The position numbers and the translations under genes are program-made. This document shows, piece after piece, positions 12,591 to 20,523 of a stretch of 46,032 nt of DNA (the stretch's first letter is position 1; each line of letters begins with the position of its first letter). The notes beneath the pieces are model-generated. The model was not told the origin of the DNA, did not search any database, and saw only the letters and a program-made list of their open reading frames with translations. The DNA is from Acidimicrobiaceae bacterium. Its GTDB lineage: Bacteria; Actinomycetota; Acidimicrobiia; Acidimicrobiales; Ilumatobacteraceae. The DNA is taken from NCBI GenBank assembly GCA_024641005.1, contig JAHEDX010000031.1, positions 1 to 46,032 on the forward strand. The letters are read 5' to 3'.

Positions 12591-13928
12591 ATGACCACAG
12601 CGGCCGATCGCAGCCACCGACACCCCGGATACTGGCCATCTCGCTGGCCGGTCGAGTGCGGCGGAAATCGCCGTCAGAAGGCCGCATCCGGCCGGCTCGA
12701 CGCCGCTTCCGGCACTGCCCGAACCGTCACCCGTCGCGACGGCAAATGGCACGTGATGGTGATCGAACGAGATCCGGGCCAGTGGTATCTCGGTGGCACG
12801 ATGCCGGCGTTCGCCGGGCCTCCCCCGCACGGTTGGGTCGAACGGATCGACCCCGACACGCTCGAACCCCTGGCGTCCTCGCCCGACCTGCCCTGTGGAG
12901 AGCACGTGTGGTGCGGAGCGATCCTCGCCCACGCCAACGGCTCGGTCATGTCGGTCAACGGGAGCTACCTACACCGGCTCGACCCCGACGATCTGTCGAT
13001 CATCGTCGAACGTCGGCTGCCGGCCGATCGCTCGCACAACGGCCTGCTCGCTCTCGCCGACGGCACGCTGGTCACCAAGGACCTCCGGCTGGAGGGTCAG
13101 GGAGGCACCACGATCACGCGGCTCGACGCCGACACGTTGGAACTGATCGGCGAGCCGATGGTGCTGCCCGAGGGTTCGATGGGTCGCATCGCAGCGGATA
13201 CCGACGCAGATGGCGACGACCTGGTCTATGTACCCGGCACCGAACATCTGTGGCGACTTCGGGTCGGGGCCGATCGTCTCCTCCTCGACGATTGGAAGCC
13301 CCGGTACCGAGCGGCGTACGACCGCGTCGGGTTGTCGTGGGACGCCTGCCTGTCCGACGGGCACTGCTGGATCATGGATTGCGGCGACATCTTGTCGGTG
13401 CGTCGCATCCACCAGACCGAGCCGAACGGCCGCTTCGCCGCACCCCCCGGCCGCGACCTGTCGTGGCGTCTGCCGGCTCCGTGGGACGGAGCCCAGCGGC
13501 TGTTTCGAGTGTCGCTCGACGACCCCACCGACATCATGGCGATCGAGCCGTTCGGCACACCAGGCGGCGGCATCATCGCTCCGCCCGTCCACGTTCCCGA
13601 AGCCGAGATGGCGGTCGCCTGGGACAGTGTCAACGGCGGCCTGGCCGGCATCTCGACCGTCGACGGCGGGCTGGAGGTGGCGTGGCACCTCGACATCCGG
13701 GCCAGCATGCAACCAATCGTCTTTCCCGAATCCGGCGAGCTGGTCATCAACGACTTCACGGCCGACGGCAGCGATGATCTCGTGGTGGTCGACGTGACGA
13801 CCGGCGAGCTGATCGACCGCACGCAGACCGGCTCGAGGGTGGCGAACGGCATGTTCCTCACCTCCGGCGGTGAGCGGGACGTGTTCTACTGCAGCACGCT
13901 CACGGTCGCCCGGATCCAATGGCGCTGA
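12591..13928 (+). CDS. Hypothetical soluble protein, possibly beta-propeller-like
   Basis: 445 residues from ATG 12591; not recognised. No signal peptide or membrane segment. The N-terminal 45 residues are basic and low-complexity, so the true start could be later. The rest has repeated short strand motifs built on Asp-Gly turns and WHVMVIE, HVWCGAIL, HCWIMDCGDI, suggesting several beta blades (about residues 60-445). The C-terminal VNDF-type stretch (ELVINDFTADGSDDLVVVD) looks like an end-of-propeller blade. It follows the second NarK by 78 bases on the same strand, but nothing ties it functionally to nitrate. Confidence 0.75.
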   Translation: MTTAADRSHRHPGYWPSRWPVECGGNRRQKAASGRLDAASGTARTVTRRDGKWHVMVIERDPGQWYLGGTMPAFAGPPPHGWVERIDPDTLEPLASSPDLPCGEHVWCGAILAHANGSVMSVNGSYLHRLDPDDLSIIVERRLPADRSHNGLLALADGTLVTKDLRLEGQGGTTITRLDADTLELIGEPMVLPEGSMGRIAADTDADGDDLVYVPGTEHLWRLRVGADRLLLDDWKPRYRAAYDRVGLSWDACLSDGHCWIMDCGDILSVRRIHQTEPNGRFAAPPGRDLSWRLPAPWDGAQRLFRVSLDDPTDIMAIEPFGTPGGGIIAPPVHVPEAEMAVAWDSVNGGLAGISTVDGGLEVAWHLDIRASMQPIVFPESGELVINDFTADGSDDLVVVDVTTGELIDRTQTGSRVANGMFLTSGGERDVFYCSTLTVARIQWR

Positions 13929-13935
13929 CAGCGCA

Positions 13936-13960
13936 ACAGTTGGTGCCTGGCACCAACTGT
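13936..13960. repeat. 25-bp near-perfect palindrome before the GDP-fucose synthase gene
   Basis: Arms ACAGTTGGTGCC (13936-13947) and GGCACCAACTGT (13949-13960) pair perfectly around the single T13948. It lies 7 bases after the previous stop and 21 before the next ATG, and overlaps where the -35 of the 13970 promoter would be. It has no T-run, so an operator or a dispersed palindromic repeat is as likely as a terminator. Confidence 0.7.
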
Positions 13961-13969
13961 GACGGTCGG

Positions 13970-13975
13970 TAACGT
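13970..13975 (+). promoter_or_regulatory. -10 box, leaderless start of GDP-fucose synthase gene
   Basis: TAACGT followed by 6 bases and then ATG 13982. The usual 6-8 base distance from -10 to the transcription start would put the mRNA end at or next to the ATG. No Shine-Dalgarno is present. Confidence 0.5.
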
Positions 13976-13981
13976 CTTCGC

Positions 13982-14959
13982 ATGGCACTGCTGGATCGAG
14001 ATGCTCGGGTATATGTCGCGGGGCACCGGGGGCTCGTTGGTGCGGCCCTGGTACGGCATCTCGAGGCGGAAGGCTTCACGAACGTGCTCACCGCTGCCCG
14101 CGACCAGGTCGACCTGCGCGACCAGTCGGAGGTGTCTCACTGGTTCAAGGCCAATCGGCCCGACTATGTGTTCTTGGTGGCCGGAACCGTCGGCGGCATC
14201 CTGGCGAACAGCACCCGCCCCGCCGAGTTCATCTACGACAATCTGATGATCCACGGCACCGTCGTGCACTCGGCGTACGAGAGCGGGGCCAAGAAGCTCC
14301 TCTACCTGGGTTCGTCGTGCATCTATCCGCGCGACGCGACACAACCGATCACCGAGGAGGAACTCCTCACCGGCCCGCTCGAGCCGACCAACGAGTGGTA
14401 TGCGATCGCCAAGATCGCCGGCATCAAGCTCTGCCAGGCCTACCGCCGCCAGTACGGATGTGACTTCATCTCGGCGATGCCCACCAACCTGTACGGGCCG
14501 GGCGACAACTTCGACCTCGACTCGTCCCATGTGATCCCGGCCCTGATGCGCAAGTTCCACGATGCCAAACAGGCAGGCCGCGGCGAAGTCGAGGTCTGGG
14601 GCACCGGTAGCGCCTTTCGCGAGTTCCTGCATGTCGACGACCTGGCCGCCGCATGCCTGTACCTGATGGAGCACTACTCGGACGACTCCCACATCAATGT
14701 CGGTACCGGCGTCGATCTGTCGATCAAGGAACTCGCCGAGATGATCCGTGAGGTGGTCAACCCGACCGCTGAGCTCGTGTGGGACACCTCCAAGCCCGAC
14801 GGTACCCCTCGCAAACTGCTCGACGTCACCCGCCTGCGGTCATTGGGTTGGGCCCCGTCGATCGAGCTGATCGACGGGCTCACCTCGACCTACCAGTGGT
14901 ACCTCGAACAGATCGGCACCCAGACCCAGCTCCGCGGCGTCGCTGACCAGTCGGCCTGA
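13982..14959 (+). CDS. fcl: GDP-L-fucose synthase (NADPH-dependent epimerase/reductase)
   Basis: 325 residues, usual length. Converts GDP-4-keto-6-deoxy-D-mannose to GDP-L-fucose for glycans. The cofactor loop is AGHRGLVG (residues 14-21); SSCIYP carries the catalytic Ser and NEWYAIAKIAG the Tyr-x3-Lys pair. MPTNLYGPGDNFD and the substrate motif FREFLHVDDLA are family markers. GDP-mannose dehydratase (gmd) is not in the window. The gene appears leaderless. A MarR gene follows after 5 bases. Confidence 0.94.
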   Translation: MALLDRDARVYVAGHRGLVGAALVRHLEAEGFTNVLTAARDQVDLRDQSEVSHWFKANRPDYVFLVAGTVGGILANSTRPAEFIYDNLMIHGTVVHSAYESGAKKLLYLGSSCIYPRDATQPITEEELLTGPLEPTNEWYAIAKIAGIKLCQAYRRQYGCDFISAMPTNLYGPGDNFDLDSSHVIPALMRKFHDAKQAGRGEVEVWGTGSAFREFLHVDDLAAACLYLMEHYSDDSHINVGTGVDLSIKELAEMIREVVNPTAELVWDTSKPDGTPRKLLDVTRLRSLGWAPSIELIDGLTSTYQWYLEQIGTQTQLRGVADQSA

Positions 14960-14964
14960 ACGCC

Positions 14965-15441
14965 GTGACCGACGACGACGCGACGAGCCGCAGGATCGCC
15001 CTCGCCTGGCGAGAGCTGCGCCGTGGGGCGTCGGGCCCAGCGTTGCGCAGCCACCTGCTCGGACCGAACGGTCCGGAGCTCGAGCAGGCGCAGCTCGACG
15101 GACTCGAGATCCTCGCCAGCGTTCCTGACGGATGGCGGATGAGCGATTTCGCGGATGCGATGCGGGTCGATCCGAGCACGGCGACGCGCGCCGTCAACCG
15201 GCTGGAACAGCTCGGGCTCGCCGAGCGCCTTCCCGGCACCGACGACCGCCGGGTCGTCGTCGCGCGCGCCACGCTCGCCGGCCGTCGGATGATCAATCGC
15301 GTGACGACGCTTCGCGCGATCGGCATGGAGCGGCTGCTCGAACCGTTCGGCGAGGCAGAGCGCGAGCAGTTCGCCGAGTATCTCGATCGTTTCGTCGATT
15401 CGATCGATCGGCTGGTCGCCGAACTCGCCAGAGAGGTCTGA
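14965..15441 (+). CDS. MarR-family transcriptional regulator
   Basis: 158 residues from GTG 14965, 5 bases after the fcl stop, likely co-transcribed. A winged helix-turn-helix covers about residues 50-105: MSDFADAMRVDPSTATRAVNRLE is the recognition region and GTDDRRVVVARAT the wing. Flanking helices would form the dimer interface. The ligand and targets are unknown; the palindrome at 13936-13960 upstream of the same transcript is a candidate autoregulatory site (inference). Confidence 0.88.
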   Translation: MTDDDATSRRIALAWRELRRGASGPALRSHLLGPNGPELEQAQLDGLEILASVPDGWRMSDFADAMRVDPSTATRAVNRLEQLGLAERLPGTDDRRVVVARATLAGRRMINRVTTLRAIGMERLLEPFGEAEREQFAEYLDRFVDSIDRLVAELAREV

Positions 15442-15477
15442 CCCGCACCGGTCACGAACCACGCCCACACTCGGAGT

Positions 15478-16209
15478 TCAGTCAGGTGAGGGGTCAGATG
15501 ATCGGGCGTCAGCCAGCCCGAGCGGGGCGGGGAGCCACTCGTCGAGCTTGTCCATGATGACCTCGTCGCTGCGACCGAGCAGGTGGCCGTCGCCAGGCAA
15601 CACGACGAGCTCGCCGGTTCCCGCGATCATCCTCACCAGCTCGCTGGACTGCATCGGCAGCAACTCGTCGCGGTCACCGTGGAACAGCAGCAACGGCCGC
15701 CCGGCGAGCGCGCCGGCGACCTCACACCCTGCCGACTGTGTCGCAAACGTGACGACGCCGTGCACCTCCGCGGTCATCACCACCGCCACCCTGACGGCCA
15801 CGGCACCGCCGAAGCTGTGCCCCATCACGATCACTCGACGAGCACCGGACTCGATCGCCATCTCGACCGCGCACGCGACGTCGTGGGCGCACCGATCGAG
15901 ATCGTTCGGCACCCGATAGCCGACCCGGTAGACGCTCGCGCCCCGCGCCGGCCACACCGCGCCGAGCTGGTGGAACAAGCCGTGGCCCGGACCGAGCACG
16001 CCGCCCATGGCTCCCCCGCATGTCACGATCGCCGCTGACGGCGCCGGACCGCCGGGCTCGGTATGCGTGAACACGGTGAGGAGCCCGTGCGGGGTGTACA
16101 TCTCGAGGTGTTCGAGACCGGGCGCCACCTCGACCGATGAGCGTGCGAGCAACCCCAAGGATCCCAGCGCGCTCGGCCCGGCGCTGCGTGTTCGGTCGTC
16201 GTTGCTCAT
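15478..16209 (-). CDS. Alpha/beta-hydrolase (dienelactone hydrolase-like)
   Basis: 243 residues from ATG 16209 (MSNDDRT); a GTG at 16248 would add 13 residues. The nucleophile elbow is GHSFGG, the acid is probably Asp in [12 protein letters not shown], and the His lies in GDGHLLG, giving a complete triad. There is no signal peptide, so it should be cytoplasmic. Convergent with the MarR gene and divergent from sigR. The substrate cannot be deduced. Confidence 0.83.
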   Translation of the reverse strand: MSNDDRTRSAGPSALGSLGLLARSSVEVAPGLEHLEMYTPHGLLTVFTHTEPGGPAPSAAIVTCGGAMGGVLGPGHGLFHQLGAVWPARGASVYRVGYRVPNDLDRCAHDVACAVEMAIESGARRVIVMGHSFGGAVAVRVAVVMTAEVHGVVTFATQSAGCEVAGALAGRPLLLFHGDRDELLPMQSSELVRMIAGTGELVVLPGDGHLLGRSDEVIMDKLDEWLPAPLGLADARSSDPSPD

Positions 16210-16289
16210 AGCAGGCGGGTCGATTCCTGTCGTCGTCGAAAATTTCACGGTAGCGAGCAGCCGCCGGGGGCGACGACAGCACCACCCAC

Positions 16290-16295
16290 TATGGT
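16290..16295 (+). promoter_or_regulatory. -10 box, probable leaderless start of sigR
   Basis: TATGGT lies 8 bases before GTG 16304. No SigR-type autoregulatory promoter (GGAAT-N18-GTT) is recognised upstream, so a housekeeping promoter is more likely for this copy. Confidence 0.4.
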
Positions 16296-16303
16296 CGCGG
16301 ATC

Positions 16304-16891
16304 GTGGCCGATCAGCAGGACTTCGCCAAACAGGCGATGGAATTCGCACCCCAGCTGTACTCGGCCGCGTTACGGATGACCCGCAACCCCGCCGACGCCG
16401 AGGACCTCGTCCAAGAGGCCTATCTGAGGGGCTTTCGCAGCTTCCACACCTTCCAGGAGGGCACCAACCTGCGGGCGTGGCTGTTCCGCATCCTCACGAA
16501 CGCCTACATCAACAACTACCGCGCCAAGCAGCGGCGGCCACAGGAAAGCGACCTCGGGGAAATCGAGGACCTCTACCTGTACCGGCGGCTCGGGTCGATG
16601 GAGACCGCGGCAGCCGCCATGTCGGCCGAGGAACAGTTCCTCGATCTGTTCACCGACGACGAGGTGAAGCAGGCACTCGAGGACCTTCCCGACAACTTCC
16701 GACTGCCGGTCCTGCTCGCCGACGTGGAGGGCTTCGCCTACAAGGAGATCGCAGAAATGCTCGATATCCCGATCGGGACCGTCATGTCCCGGCTCCATCG
16801 GGGAAGAAAAGCGATGCAACGCGCGTTGTACGAATACGCCGAGGCACGGGGACTCACCCAACCCCTCGACGACGAGGCAGCTGACAGCTGA
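16304..16891 (+). CDS. sigR: ECF sigma factor SigR/SigH (thiol-oxidative stress)
   Basis: 195 residues from GTG 16304. Sigma region 2 (about residues 10-80) contains [23 protein letters not shown] and [12 protein letters not shown]; region 4 (about 125-180) contains [22 protein letters not shown] and [13 protein letters not shown]. These are diagnostic of the SigR/SigH (ECF12) group, which drives thioredoxin and mycothiol genes. A gene for a zinc anti-sigma factor follows 15 bases downstream. The mshA gene in this window may belong to its regulon (inference). The start is chosen because upstream sequence in this frame is the shadow of the divergent hydrolase. Confidence 0.93.
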   Translation: MADQQDFAKQAMEFAPQLYSAALRMTRNPADAEDLVQEAYLRGFRSFHTFQEGTNLRAWLFRILTNAYINNYRAKQRRPQESDLGEIEDLYLYRRLGSMETAAAAMSAEEQFLDLFTDDEVKQALEDLPDNFRLPVLLADVEGFAYKEIAEMLDIPIGTVMSRLHRGRKAMQRALYEYAEARGLTQPLDDEAADS

Positions 16892-16906
16892 ACACCACCT
16901 GACGAC

Positions 16907-17164
16907 ATGGCGAACTGCAACGAAACCATCAGAGAGCTCGACGCTTTCCTCGACGGAGAGCTCTCCGATGATGTCCGCGCTCACATCCATCGCCACCTCG
17001 GCGAGTGCACCGACTGCCTGCAAGCGTTCGATTTCCAGGCGGAACTCAAGCTCGCCATCCGTCGCAAGTGCACCACCGACGAGCTGCCGCCGGGTCTGCT
17101 CGGCCGCATCGAGATGTGCTTCGACGCCGACTTCGACGACGACGGCGTCATCGGTCCCGCCTAG
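16907..17164 (+). CDS. rsrA: Zinc-binding redox anti-sigma factor RsrA/RshA
   Basis: 85 residues. Ligands are C4, H30-x3-C34-x2-C37 (HRHLGECTDC), the ZAS pattern of RsrA, where disulfide formation expels zinc and frees SigR. A short acidic C-terminus (DADFDDD) follows. It is directly downstream of sigR, as in Streptomyces and mycobacteria. Confidence 0.94.
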   Translation: MANCNETIRELDAFLDGELSDDVRAHIHRHLGECTDCLQAFDFQAELKLAIRRKCTTDELPPGLLGRIEMCFDADFDDDGVIGPA

Positions 17165-17231
17165 TTGCCCTGCCCACGCACTCGTGCAGCGCTCGCTCAT
17201 TCGTCGTGAGATCCACATGATTGGCGCGGAC

Positions 17232-17262
17232 TTGGGCAGAGCATGCTCCGGGTCGCTACGCT
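17232..17262 (+). promoter_or_regulatory. Promoter of the 50-residue protein gene
   Basis: TTGGGC (17232-17237), 19 bases, then TACGCT (17257-17262), seven bases before ATG 17270. The spacer is longer than ideal; the -10 to start distance suggests a leaderless mRNA. Confidence 0.4.
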
Positions 17263-17269
17263 GGCCGAC

Positions 17270-17422
17270 ATGCTTGCCGCCTACATCTGGCACTGGTGGA
17301 TCGGACTGGTCATGTTGCTCGCCGGTGTCGGCGCGGCCATCGGCCTGACCGGCCTCTACCTCAAGCAGGTGTCGTCGCAGCGGTACCCGAGCGGCAAGCG
17401 CGGGCGCGAGCAAGAGCTCTGA
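17270..17422 (+). CDS. Small single-pass membrane protein, 50 residues
   Basis: Starts MLAAYIWHWWIGLVMLL: one hydrophobic helix (about residues 4-31), then a basic tail (KQVSSQRYPSGKRGREQ). An aromatic-rich start and positive C-terminus predict N-out, C-in. The end overlaps the likely start of tilS by four bases. Function unknown. An upstream in-frame ATG at 17243 exists but lies before the -10 box. Confidence 0.6.
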   Translation: MLAAYIWHWWIGLVMLLAGVGAAIGLTGLYLKQVSSQRYPSGKRGREQEL

Positions 17423-18288
17423 GTCTGCTCGACGACCTTCTCCCCCGTTGCACGTTCCCACCTCCCGGCACCGCTGTTGCCTGCGCGTTCTCGGGCGGGC
17501 CCGACTCGACCGCGCTCGCTGTGCTGGCACAGCACCACGGGTGCATCGTCACCGCCCATCACGTCGACCACGGCATTCGCCCCGAGTCGGGGACCGAGGC
17601 CCAGCTGGCGCGCGCGATCGCAGCCCGACTCGGTGTCGGATTCGAACTGCATCGGTTACTGGTGGGGCAGGGGCCGAACCTCGAGGCCCGGGCACGCTCG
17701 GCGCGCACCGCGGCGCTTCCCGTCGGCGTGCTGACCGGACACACCGCCGACGATCAGGCCGAGACGCTGCTGATCCGGTTGTTGCGGGGCAGCGGGAGTG
17801 GCGGTCTGGCCGCCATGACGCCGGGCGGGACCCATCCCATCCTCGCCCTGAGACGTGCCGAGACCGAAGCCGTCTGTCTCGAGTTGGGTATCAGCCCGGT
17901 ACGCGACCGCTCGAACGACGTCGCCGACGTCTGGCGGAACCGCATCCGACAGGAGTTGCTCCCACTCGCCACCGACATCGCCGCACGCGACCTCACCCCG
18001 ATCCTCACCCGCACCGCAGACCTGCTGCGCGACGACGATCGGTACCTCGATGGCCTCGCCGACACGATCGACCCCACGGATGCCGTCGCGGTGGCCGCCG
18101 CCCACCCGGTGTTGGCGCGGCGTGCCCTGCGCAACTGGCTGACCCTCGACGGCTACCCGCCTGACGCAGCCAGCATCGAGCGGGTGCTCGCCGTCGCCCG
18201 TGGCGAAGGGATCGCCTGCGAACTGCCCGGCGGGCGACGTATCGAGCGATCGAATCAGCGATTCCGCATCATCTCCCCCGGCCGGTAG
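17419..18288 (+). CDS. tilS: tRNA(Ile)-lysidine synthase TilS
   Basis: About 289 residues if started at CTG 17419. Makes lysidine at C34 of tRNA-Ile(CAU). The PP-loop is FSGGPDSTALAVLAQ (about residues 24-38); HHVDHGIRPES and GHTADDQAETLLIRLLRGSG are TilS motifs, and WRNRIRQELLPL closes the catalytic domain. No ATG, GTG or TTG lies between the end of the upstream shadow frame and the PP-loop. The nearest in-frame GTG (17296) would add an Arg-rich stretch that is the shadow of the overlapping small gene. Initiation at CTG 17419 or 17425, coupled to the preceding stop, is my best estimate. Confidence 0.9.
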   Translation: MSLLDDLLPRCTFPPPGTAVACAFSGGPDSTALAVLAQHHGCIVTAHHVDHGIRPESGTEAQLARAIAARLGVGFELHRLLVGQGPNLEARARSARTAALPVGVLTGHTADDQAETLLIRLLRGSGSGGLAAMTPGGTHPILALRRAETEAVCLELGISPVRDRSNDVADVWRNRIRQELLPLATDIAARDLTPILTRTADLLRDDDRYLDGLADTIDPTDAVAVAAAHPVLARRALRNWLTLDGYPPDAASIERVLAVARGEGIACELPGGRRIERSNQRFRIISPGR

Positions 18289-18336
18289 AGTTGACAACCG
18301 CACTGTACGACGATCGATGACCTGGGGTGAAGGCTG

Positions 18337-18852
18337 ATGCCTCCGAAGCTGCGAGGAAAGTGGGCACTCGGTATCACGCCCCGACATTTCACCTGGATCC
18401 TGAAGGACAAGCTGGCGATCTGTGAGCGTCCGGGCGGCTACGGCGACAACCATCGCCGGGTCAGGCGCCAGGAGGAGATCATCTGGATCCGCGAGAACGG
18501 GTTCAACTATGCGATCTCGATCATCCAGGCGCCTCACAACCTGCACAACTACGAGGAACTCAACCTGCCGTATCGGCATCGTCCGTTCCAGGGCGACGAC
18601 CGAAACCGTTGGCTGAAGGCGTTCTACACCGAGCTCGACGACCTGCTCAAGCACGGCAACAAGGTGCTGGTGCACGGCGAGGAACTCGGTGACCGGTTGG
18701 TCGGGATCATGGGTGGCTACATCCGTTGGGCCGGCCTGGTCGACGACACGACCAAGGCGATCGAGGTCACCGAACGGCTGACCGGCCGCCAGCTCGACCC
18801 GTGGGCCCGCGACGTCATCATGGTCGCCGCTCAGCTCCACGAGTCCAGCTGA
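18337..18852 (+). CDS. Dual-specificity-phosphatase-like protein lacking the catalytic Cys
   Basis: 171 residues; ATG 18337 has AAGG-type purines (GGTGAAGG) upstream. The layout follows bacterial DSP/tyrosine phosphatases: ITPRHFTWILKDKLAICERPG (entry strand), IIWIRENGFNYAISI (helix and strand), LNLPYRHRPFQGDD (acid-loop region), then VLVHGEELGDR at residues 110-120. This aligns with HC-x5-R but has Gly114 (GGC) where the nucleophilic Cys (TGC) should be; His113 and Arg120 remain. It should bind phosphate or a phosphoprotein but not catalyse hydrolysis (inference). A TTGACA at 18291-18296 could be a -35 element. Confidence 0.7.
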   Translation: MPPKLRGKWALGITPRHFTWILKDKLAICERPGGYGDNHRRVRRQEEIIWIRENGFNYAISIIQAPHNLHNYEELNLPYRHRPFQGDDRNRWLKAFYTELDDLLKHGNKVLVHGEELGDRLVGIMGGYIRWAGLVDDTTKAIEVTERLTGRQLDPWARDVIMVAAQLHESS

Positions 18853-18924
18853 ATCCACTCACGCCGAGCGTTCCGAACCACCGGCTGTTCCGCAACGTTT
18901 CGCTGCCGGTTCGGCCCCGCGAAC

Positions 18925-19551
18925 TCAGTAGACGTTGCAGTTCTGCGGGATGTCGAGCAGTGGCACCGGATCGACAGGCGTCGCATACGGGTCGGGACCC
19001 GGACGCACCTCGAAGTGCAGGTGCCAGCCCCCCGAGACCGCGTTGCCGGTATCGCCGACATAGCCGATGACCTGCCCCTTGACGACACGGTCGCCCACAG
19101 CAAGCCCGTCGGCCTTCGCGTCGAGGTGGTAATAGCGGTACCTGGTGTCGGTGTCGGACCAGAGCCCCCAGCCGATACCCGACGTACTGCTGCTGAAGTC
19201 GCGGTACAGCACACCGTCCTCGACCGCGTAGACCTCCTGGCCGAGCCGGGCCCCGATGTCGACGCCCTGATGCCCGCCGGAGCCCAACGACTTGCTGTAG
19301 CCACCGAAGTTGTTGAACACCTCGCAGACCGGAAACGGGTCGATCGGGAACAAGAGGCCGGTCCCCCACACCGAGGTGCTCGCCAGACGCGTCGCCCCCG
19401 ACGTGACCGCGGCAGCCTCGTTGATGACCGGGGTGTCGGCGTGCACGACGGTGGCGCCGGCCAGTAACGCGCCGACGACGATGCCGGCCCTCAAGAAGCG
19501 GGCCGTCGAGAATCGGGTCAACCCCGTGGGTGTGGAGCTAGCGTTGATCAC
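18925..19551 (-). CDS. Exported M23-family metallopeptidase (peptidoglycan endopeptidase-like)
   Basis: 208 residues from GTG 19551. Signal sequence at about residues 10-40 (FLRAGIVVGALLAGATVVHA, then DT). The LytM/M23 domain holds GGHQGVDIGA (first zinc His and Asp) and GGWHLHFEVR (H-x-H), with YHLDAKADGLAVGDRV between, so the zinc site is complete. The C-terminus ends LLDIPQNCNVY; Cys near VCEVFNN may form a disulfide with it. Predicted to cut peptide cross-links in the cell wall. The start codon directly abuts that of the divergent SDR gene; TTG 19521 is an alternative that keeps the signal sequence. Confidence 0.88.
   Translation of the reverse strand: MINASSTPTGLTRFSTARFLRAGIVVGALLAGATVVHADTPVINEAAAVTSGATRLASTSVWGTGLLFPIDPFPVCEVFNNFGGYSKSLGSGGHQGVDIGARLGQEVYAVEDGVLYRDFSSSTSGIGWGLWSDTDTRYRYYHLDAKADGLAVGDRVVKGQVIGYVGDTGNAVSGGWHLHFEVRPGPDPYATPVDPVPLLDIPQNCNVY
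19539..19544 (+). promoter_or_regulatory. -10 box, leaderless start of the SDR operon
   Basis: TAGCGT, 7 bases, then GTG 19552. It lies within or just before the 5' end of the divergent peptidase gene, so the two promoters must overlap. Confidence 0.5.
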
Positions 19552-20523
19552 GTGGCAGGTGTACGGGTTCTCATCAGCGGCATGGGCGGCGAGCTCGGGT
19601 CGCGAGTTGCCAGTTTGCTCGAAAATGAACCGTGGGTGGGTTCGCTCGAGGGCATTGATGCCGATCCTCCTCGGCGCCGGCTTCGCCGGACGGTGTTTCA
19701 TCGTATCGTGCCTGGTCAACATGACCGCACGGTCAAGGTCGTCACCGACTTCAACCCACACGTGGTGGTACACGTGGCGGTGTGGGAACCCTATGCCCGT
19801 GCCGGAACGGCAACCGCCCGTTCACTCACCGATGACGCCGCCACCTCGATCCTCGGTGCGGCGGCCGAGTGCAAGGCGCTCGAGTCGATCATCGTGCGCA
19901 GTGGCATCGAGATCTACGGCAGAGCGCGTGGATCGGTCACCCGCCCGACCGAGCAGGTACCGACCAATCCCACCAGCGAGTACGGCCACATGGTTGCCAA
20001 GATCGAAGACACCGCCGACGCGATCGGACGGCGAATCGGAGTCTCGGTCGGGACATTACGGCTCGCCACCGTGCTCGGCCCTCACGTGCCCAGCGCGCTC
20101 GGTCGCCTGCTGCGCCTGCCCGCCGTTCCGTTCAGCGCGCTGGCCGACCCCCCGTTCGCCGTGATCCACCAGCACGATGCCGCCGAGGCGTTCGTGTCCG
20201 CCGCCAGGGTCCGCGTCAACGAGCCCCTCAACATCGTGGCACCGGGCGCCATCACAGCGCTCCAGGCGATACGGCGCGGCCGACGGGTACCCGTTCCGCT
20301 CCTCGGTCCCGAGTGGGTCGCTGCCAGGGCACTGACCTACCTGGCCGGAGCGCCACTGCCCGATCACGTGCAGGAAATGCTGCACCGTGGCCGACTGGCC
20401 GACAACGCCAGGGCGATCGACGTGATCGGTTTCGCACCCCGTTCGACGACCAGCGAGGTCATCGAGCAGCTCTACCGCTGGCCGAGCGTCGTCCACACCC
20501 CGGCCGCACGAGAGGTCGCATGA
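19552..20523 (+). CDS. NAD(P)-dependent epimerase/dehydratase (extended SDR)
   Basis: 323 residues from GTG 19552. The N-terminal Rossmann motif VRVLISGMGGELGSRVA begins at residue 4, so no later start is possible. VVVHVAVWEP follows; IVRSGIEIYG carries the Ser region and EYGHMVAKIED the Tyr-x3-Lys pair. The C-terminal half resembles sugar-nucleotide or sterol-dehydrogenase-like SDRs with a substrate loop; the exact substrate is unknown. First of four genes joined by 1-4 base overlaps. Confidence 0.88.
   Translation: MAGVRVLISGMGGELGSRVASLLENEPWVGSLEGIDADPPRRRLRRTVFHRIVPGQHDRTVKVVTDFNPHVVVHVAVWEPYARAGTATARSLTDDAATSILGAAAECKALESIIVRSGIEIYGRARGSVTRPTEQVPTNPTSEYGHMVAKIEDTADAIGRRIGVSVGTLRLATVLGPHVPSALGRLLRLPAVPFSALADPPFAVIHQHDAAEAFVSAARVRVNEPLNIVAPGAITALQAIRRGRRVPVPLLGPEWVAARALTYLAGAPLPDHVQEMLHRGRLADNARAIDVIGFAPRSTTSEVIEQLYRWPSVVHTPAAREVA

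Noticed and set aside
18853-18924. Bidirectional terminator between the phosphatase-like gene and the M23 gene
   Set aside because: GAACC...GGTTC pairing is interrupted and there is no T-run on either strand; too weak to list.
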